From CAIWXH01 sp964555675 (GTDB lineage Bacteria > Chloroflexota > Chloroflexia > Chloroflexales > Chloroflexaceae), in assembly GCA_964555675.1 (NCBI GenBank), contig CAZKTU010000138.1, positions 1 through 16,327 of the forward strand: a DNA stretch of 16,327 nt. Reading direction: 5' to 3'. Position 1 is the stretch's first letter; every line of letters begins with the position of its first letter. Below the pieces are notes generated by a model. It was not told the origin of the DNA and searched no databases. It worked only from the letters and a program-made list of their open reading frames with translations. The translations under genes and the position numbers were made by a program. Shown here piece after piece: positions 13,371 to 16,327 of this stretch.

Positions 13371-14219
13371 GTGGACTACTCCGCCCTGGCCGAGCAGAAC
13401 CGCCGCTCGTGGAACGCCGTCGTCCCCGCCCACGCCAGCCATCGGCCCGGCCTCGCCGCCTTCCTGCGCGGGGGCGGCCTGACCCTCTTCCCCGAGGAGC
13501 GCGAGCTGCTCGGCGAGCTCGCTGGCCGGCGCGCGCTGCACCTGATGTGTAATAGCGGCCAGGATACCCTAAGCCTGGCCCGCCTGGGCGCCGTGGCGAC
13601 AGGGGTCGACATCAGTGACGAGGCGATCGCCATGGCGCGCAGCCTCAGCGCCGAGTGCGGTCTGCCCGCCGAGTTCGCCCGGGCCGACGTCTACGACTAC
13701 CTTGCGGAGGCCCAGGGCGCGGGCTTCGAGCGGATCTACTGCGGCTACGGGGCGGTCTGCTGGCTCCACGACCTTGGCGCCTTCGCGCGGGGGGTGGCCG
13801 GGGCCCTGGCCCGCGGCGGGCGCTTCGTCCTGGTCGAGTTTCACCCGGCCTCGAATATGTTCGACGCCGACTGGCGCCTGGCCCACGGCTACCCGGCCGG
13901 CGGGGCCCGCCTGACCCTCGACGGCGTCGGCGACTATGTCGGCGCGGCGGGCGGGGGTCTCTCGCCCGGCGGTTTCGCCCCGGGGGTGGAGGCGTTCGCC
14001 AACCCCCACGCCTGCCACCTCTTCCGCTGGGGCGTCGGCGAGGTGGTCAGCGCCCTGGCCGACGCCGGCCTCACCCTGACCGCCCTGCGCGAGTACCCCT
14101 TCGTCAACGGCGAGCGCCCCTTCAACCGGATGCTCCCCGCCGAGGGCGGCCGCTGGCTGCCGCCCGCCGATGTCCCGCCGATGCCCCTCATGTACGGCCT
14201 CGCGGCCGAGCTAAAGTGA
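13371..14219 (+). CDS. Class I SAM-dependent methyltransferase
   Basis: This 282-residue cytosolic protein has a Rossmann-type methyltransferase core. Motif I is RALHLMCNSGQDTLSLARLG (54-73), a variant in which the usual glycine-rich DxGxGxG is CNSGQD. The SAM-ribose acidic residue follows in ATGVDIS (Asp80), then FARADVYDYL, ERIYCGYGAVCWLHDL and FVLVEFHP as the later strands. This CNSGQDTLSL subtype is common in bacteria and poorly characterised; small-molecule substrates are most likely. I prefer the GTG at 13371 (giving MDYSALAEQNRRSWN) with GAGGAG 10 bp upstream; an ATG at 13350 would overlap the NYN gene. It begins one base after the NYN stop, which points to translational coupling. The C-terminal half (about 150-282) is specific and unassigned. 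Confidence 0.85.
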   Translation: MDYSALAEQNRRSWNAVVPAHASHRPGLAAFLRGGGLTLFPEERELLGELAGRRALHLMCNSGQDTLSLARLGAVATGVDISDEAIAMARSLSAECGLPAEFARADVYDYLAEAQGAGFERIYCGYGAVCWLHDLGAFARGVAGALARGGRFVLVEFHPASNMFDADWRLAHGYPAGGARLTLDGVGDYVGAAGGGLSPGGFAPGVEAFANPHACHLFRWGVGEVVSALADAGLTLTALREYPFVNGERPFNRMLPAEGGRWLPPADVPPMPLMYGLAAELK

Positions 14220-14224
14220 GTGTT

Positions 14225-14593
14225 ATGAGCAGCGACCGCATCATCCTCGAAGGCATGGTCTTCTTCGGCTACCACGGCACCAGGCCCGAGGAGAACAGCC
14301 TGGGCCAGCGCTTCGTCGTCGATGTGGCCCTGCAGCTCGACCTGCGCGCCGCCGGGCTGGCCGACGACCTGGCCGCCACGGTCGACTACAGCGCCGTCCA
14401 CGCCAGCGCCCGCGCCATCGTCGAGGGGCCGCCCCTCAAGCTCACCGAGGCCGTGGCCGAGCGCATCGCCGCCGCGGTGCTGGCCGAACACCCCATGGTG
14501 CAGGCGGTCGAGGTGCGCGTGCGCAAGCCCAATGTGCGCCTCGGCGACACCGTGCTGGCCGGCTCGATCGTCGAGATTGTGCGGCGCCGATGA
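14225..14593 (+). CDS. folB: Dihydroneopterin aldolase
   Basis: This 122-residue enzyme converts 7,8-dihydroneopterin to 6-hydroxymethyl-7,8-dihydropterin and glycolaldehyde in folate synthesis, acting as a cytosolic octamer. Family signatures are GYHGTRPEENSLGQRFVVDV (15-34) with the pterin-anchoring Glu22, VDYSAV with Tyr55, LTEAVAERIA (73-82), and VRVRKPNVRLGD (97-108) with the catalytic Lys101. Length is typical. The ATG lies 5 bp after the methyltransferase stop; an in-frame GTG at 14216 overlapping that stop is possible. It overlaps the next gene by 4 bp (ATGA). No other folate gene (folK, folP, folE) is in the window. The partner reductase suggests either folate or another reduced-pterin route. 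Confidence 0.93.
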   Translation: MSSDRIILEGMVFFGYHGTRPEENSLGQRFVVDVALQLDLRAAGLADDLAATVDYSAVHASARAIVEGPPLKLTEAVAERIAAAVLAEHPMVQAVEVRVRKPNVRLGDTVLAGSIVEIVRRR

Positions 14594-15255
14594 GCGCGCG
14601 CCCCTTCGTGACCATCACCTACGCCCAGACCCTCGACGGGCGCCTGGCCACCCGCAGCGGCAGCTCGCAGTGGATCGGCGGGCCCGAGTCGCTGCGCTTC
14701 GCCCACGCGCAGCGCGCCGCCCACCAGGCGATCATGGTCGGGGTGGGCACAGTGCTCGCCGACGACCCGCGCCTCACCGTGCGCCTGGTGCCCGGGTCGG
14801 ACCCCCTGCGCGTGATCGTCGACAGTCAGCTGCGCACGCCGCCGGGCGCGGCCGTCTTGCGCGACGGCGCGGCCCGCGGCACGCTGATCGCCTGCGCCGC
14901 CGGGGCCGACCCCGCCCGCCGCGAGGCCCTGGCCGCCCTGGGGGCCGAGCTGCTGCCCTTGCCGCCGGGCCCAGACGGCGGCCTCGATCTGGCCGCGCTG
15001 CTCGCGATCCTGGCCGAGCGCGGGCTGGCCTCGCTCATGGTCGAGGGCGGGGCCCGCCTGATCACCGGCCTGCTGCGGGCGCGCCTGGCCGACCGGCTGG
15101 CCGTCTGTGTGGCCCCCAAGATCCTCGGCGAGGGGCTCAGCGCCGTGGGCGACCTGGGGCTCGAGCGGCTCGCCGACGCCTATACCCTGCGCGATGTGAG
15201 CGTGACGCCCTACGGCGTAGACTGGGTGATCGATGGCAGGCTCGTCTACCCATAA
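14590..15255 (+). CDS. Stand-alone RibD C-terminal-type reductase (dihydrofolate reductase-like fold)
   Basis: This 221-residue NADPH-dependent reductase corresponds to the RibD C-terminal/Rib7 domain without the N-terminal deaminase. Visible motifs are TYAQTLDGRLATRSGSSQWI (10-29), the diagnostic GVGTVLADDPRLTVR (51-65), and LMVEGGARLITGLL (149-162) for the nucleotide site. In riboflavin synthesis such enzymes reduce the ribosylamino-pyrimidine phosphate; others in this superfamily act on pterins or as DHFR substitutes. It overlaps folB by 4 bp (14590-14593) and the next dehydrogenase by 23 bp, so translation is probably coupled. Placement beside folB instead of rib genes favours a pterin/folate-linked role, but this is inference. 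The rest of the riboflavin pathway is absent here. Confidence 0.88.
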   Translation: MSARPFVTITYAQTLDGRLATRSGSSQWIGGPESLRFAHAQRAAHQAIMVGVGTVLADDPRLTVRLVPGSDPLRVIVDSQLRTPPGAAVLRDGAARGTLIACAAGADPARREALAALGAELLPLPPGPDGGLDLAALLAILAERGLASLMVEGGARLITGLLRARLADRLAVCVAPKILGEGLSAVGDLGLERLADAYTLRDVSVTPYGVDWVIDGRLVYP

Positions 15256-16264
15256 GGCCCAGGCCGTCTGGTTCGCCGGCCCGCGTCTGGTCGAGCTGCG
15301 CGACGAGGTCGTGGCCGCGCCCGGCCCCGGCGAGGTCCTGGTGCAGGCCGTGGCCTCGGCGATCAGCCACGGGACCGAGCTGCTGGTCTACAGGGGCCAG
15401 GTCGACCCGGGCCTGCCCCTCGACCTGCCGACCCTGGCGGGCGGCTTCGCCTTCCCGATCAAGTACGGCTACGCCAGCGTCGGGCGGGCCCTGGCCGTGG
15501 GTGAGGGCGTGGCCCATGTCGCCCCCGGCGCCATGGTCTTCGCGCTGCACCCGCACCAGAGCCTCTACCTCGCCCCGGCCAACCTGGTCACGCCGCTGCC
15601 CGCCGGCCTCGACCCCGCCCTGGGCGTCTTCTTCGCCAACGCCGAGACGGCCCTGAATATCACCCACGACGCCGCGCCGCGCCTCGGCGAGACGGCCCTG
15701 GTCTTCGGCCAGGGGGTGGTCGGCCTGCTCACCACCCAGACCCTGGCCCTGGCCGGCGCTCGCGTGATCGCAGTTGAGCCGGACAGCCACAAACGCGCAC
15801 TGGCGCTGGCGGTCGGCGCCACGGCGGCGCTGGAGCCGGGTCCCGGGCTGCCCGAGGCCCTGCGCGCCCTCAACCACGGGCGCCTCGCCGACCTCGCGGT
15901 CGAGGTCAGCGGCGCGCCGGCGGCCCTGCAGGGCGCCCTCGACGCGGTCATGGACGAGGGCACGGTGATCGTCGCCTCCTGGTACGGCCGCAAGCCGGTG
16001 AGCCTCGACCTCGGGGCGCGCTTCCACCGCGGGCGCGTGCGCCTGCGCCCCTCGCAGGTGGGCCGCCTGGCCCCCGAGACCTGGCCGCGCTGGGACTACG
16101 CCCGCCGCTCGCAGACCGTCGCCGCGCTGCTCCCGCGCCTGCATCTGGCCGAGCTGATCAGCCACCGGCTGCCCTTCGCCGGCGCCCCCGCGGCCTACGC
16201 CCTCGCCGACGCCGGCGGGCCGGGTGTGCTGCAGGTTGTGCTGGAGTATCCGTCGGCTTATTGA
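15233..16264 (+). CDS. Medium-chain dehydrogenase/reductase-family protein lacking zinc ligands
   Basis: This 343-residue protein has the MDR (zinc-alcohol-dehydrogenase-like) layout. A GroES-like N-terminal domain carries GEVLVQAVASAISHGTELLV (33-52) and IKYGYASVGRALAVG (76-90). A Rossmann domain follows with GQGVVG (159-164) and a strand ending in VEPDSHKRA, whose Glu182 suggests NAD(H) over NADP(H). In place of the catalytic-zinc cysteine it has Ser45-His46-Gly47-Thr48-Glu49. The entire protein contains no cysteine, so neither the catalytic nor the structural zinc site can form in the usual way. BchC-like and other S-x-GTE MDR proteins show the same change. It starts inside the RibD-C gene (23-bp overlap) without a clear ribosome site, implying coupling. 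It may act with folB and the reductase; the substrate is unknown. Confidence 0.85.
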   Translation: MAGSSTHKAQAVWFAGPRLVELRDEVVAAPGPGEVLVQAVASAISHGTELLVYRGQVDPGLPLDLPTLAGGFAFPIKYGYASVGRALAVGEGVAHVAPGAMVFALHPHQSLYLAPANLVTPLPAGLDPALGVFFANAETALNITHDAAPRLGETALVFGQGVVGLLTTQTLALAGARVIAVEPDSHKRALALAVGATAALEPGPGLPEALRALNHGRLADLAVEVSGAPAALQGALDAVMDEGTVIVASWYGRKPVSLDLGARFHRGRVRLRPSQVGRLAPETWPRWDYARRSQTVAALLPRLHLAELISHRLPFAGAPAAYALADAGGPGVLQVVLEYPSAY

Positions 16265-16327
16265 CAAGCCCGCCGTTCGGCGCTACCCTATGGGCAAGTT
16301 GTCTTACCACTTGACCACAGAGAGCCC
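16265..16327. other. Non-coding end of window
   Basis: These 63 bases after the dehydrogenase stop show no open frame of note. The last part reads TTACCACTTGACCACAGAGA, which resembles the start of ACCAC(A/G)AG-type intergenic repeats such as the one at 4699-4749. The window cuts off before this can be confirmed. No terminator is evident. Confidence 0.4.

Noticed and set aside
15137..16267. 376-residue minus-strand frame opposite the MDR gene
   Set aside because: It is a GC-driven shadow with Gln/Gly/Arg-rich low complexity.

Overview
The window is very GC-rich and densely coded. It has short intergenic gaps, frequent 1-10 bp junctions or small overlaps between genes, GTG as well as ATG starts, and sigma-70-like promoters with TACAAT/TATATT -10 boxes. 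Gene content suggests a filamentous member of the Chloroflexota, class Chloroflexia (Roseiflexus/Kouleothrix-like). The clues are an MGDG-synthase-type glycosyltransferase, a kinase-M23-aminotransferase fusion, a DUF5335-like protein, and a heptanucleotide repeat leader. This placement is inference; no rRNA or other marker gene is present. I see no tRNA, rRNA, CRISPR array, transposase or phage gene.

Layout. (1) 1-1215: the tail of an unidentified gene converges on a TetR regulator. The regulator is divergent from a small DUF5335-like protein, and each side of the pair has a well-formed promoter. (2) 1250-4681: a glycolipid-type glycosyltransferase (minus strand) is divergent, across 36 bp, from a GH1 beta-glucosidase that is followed 9 bp later by an alpha/beta-hydrolase. 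This module may handle glycolipids or glucosides. (3) 4699-5985: a 9-bp repeat/hairpin element, a NurA-like nuclease (minus strand), and a compact divergent promoter region that ends in a TTCATCC-type heptamer repeat. (4) 5998-9033: a 1011-residue protein joining an APH-type kinase, an M23 metallopeptidase-like domain and a class III PLP enzyme. The best model is phosphorylation of an amino alcohol followed by PLP-dependent ammonia/phosphate elimination. (5) 9120-10997: a secreted GH43 glycosidase (minus strand). (6) 11243-12808: an 81-residue orphan protein with a strong terminator, then a TetR-nitroreductase operon whose promoter contains a near-perfect 24-bp palindrome, which suggests autorepression. 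(7) 12875-16264: a tightly packed plus-strand operon of a NYN-domain RNase, a SAM methyltransferase, dihydroneopterin aldolase FolB, a stand-alone RibD-C/DHFR-like reductase and a cysteine-free MDR dehydrogenase. It begins at what looks like an extended -10 promoter giving a leaderless mRNA.

The two most interesting units are the three-domain fusion enzyme and the folB/RibD-C/MDR end of the last operon. The latter looks like a pterin- or pyrimidine-reducing branch whose product cannot be read from sequence alone. All product calls rest on reading motifs by eye; no database search was run.
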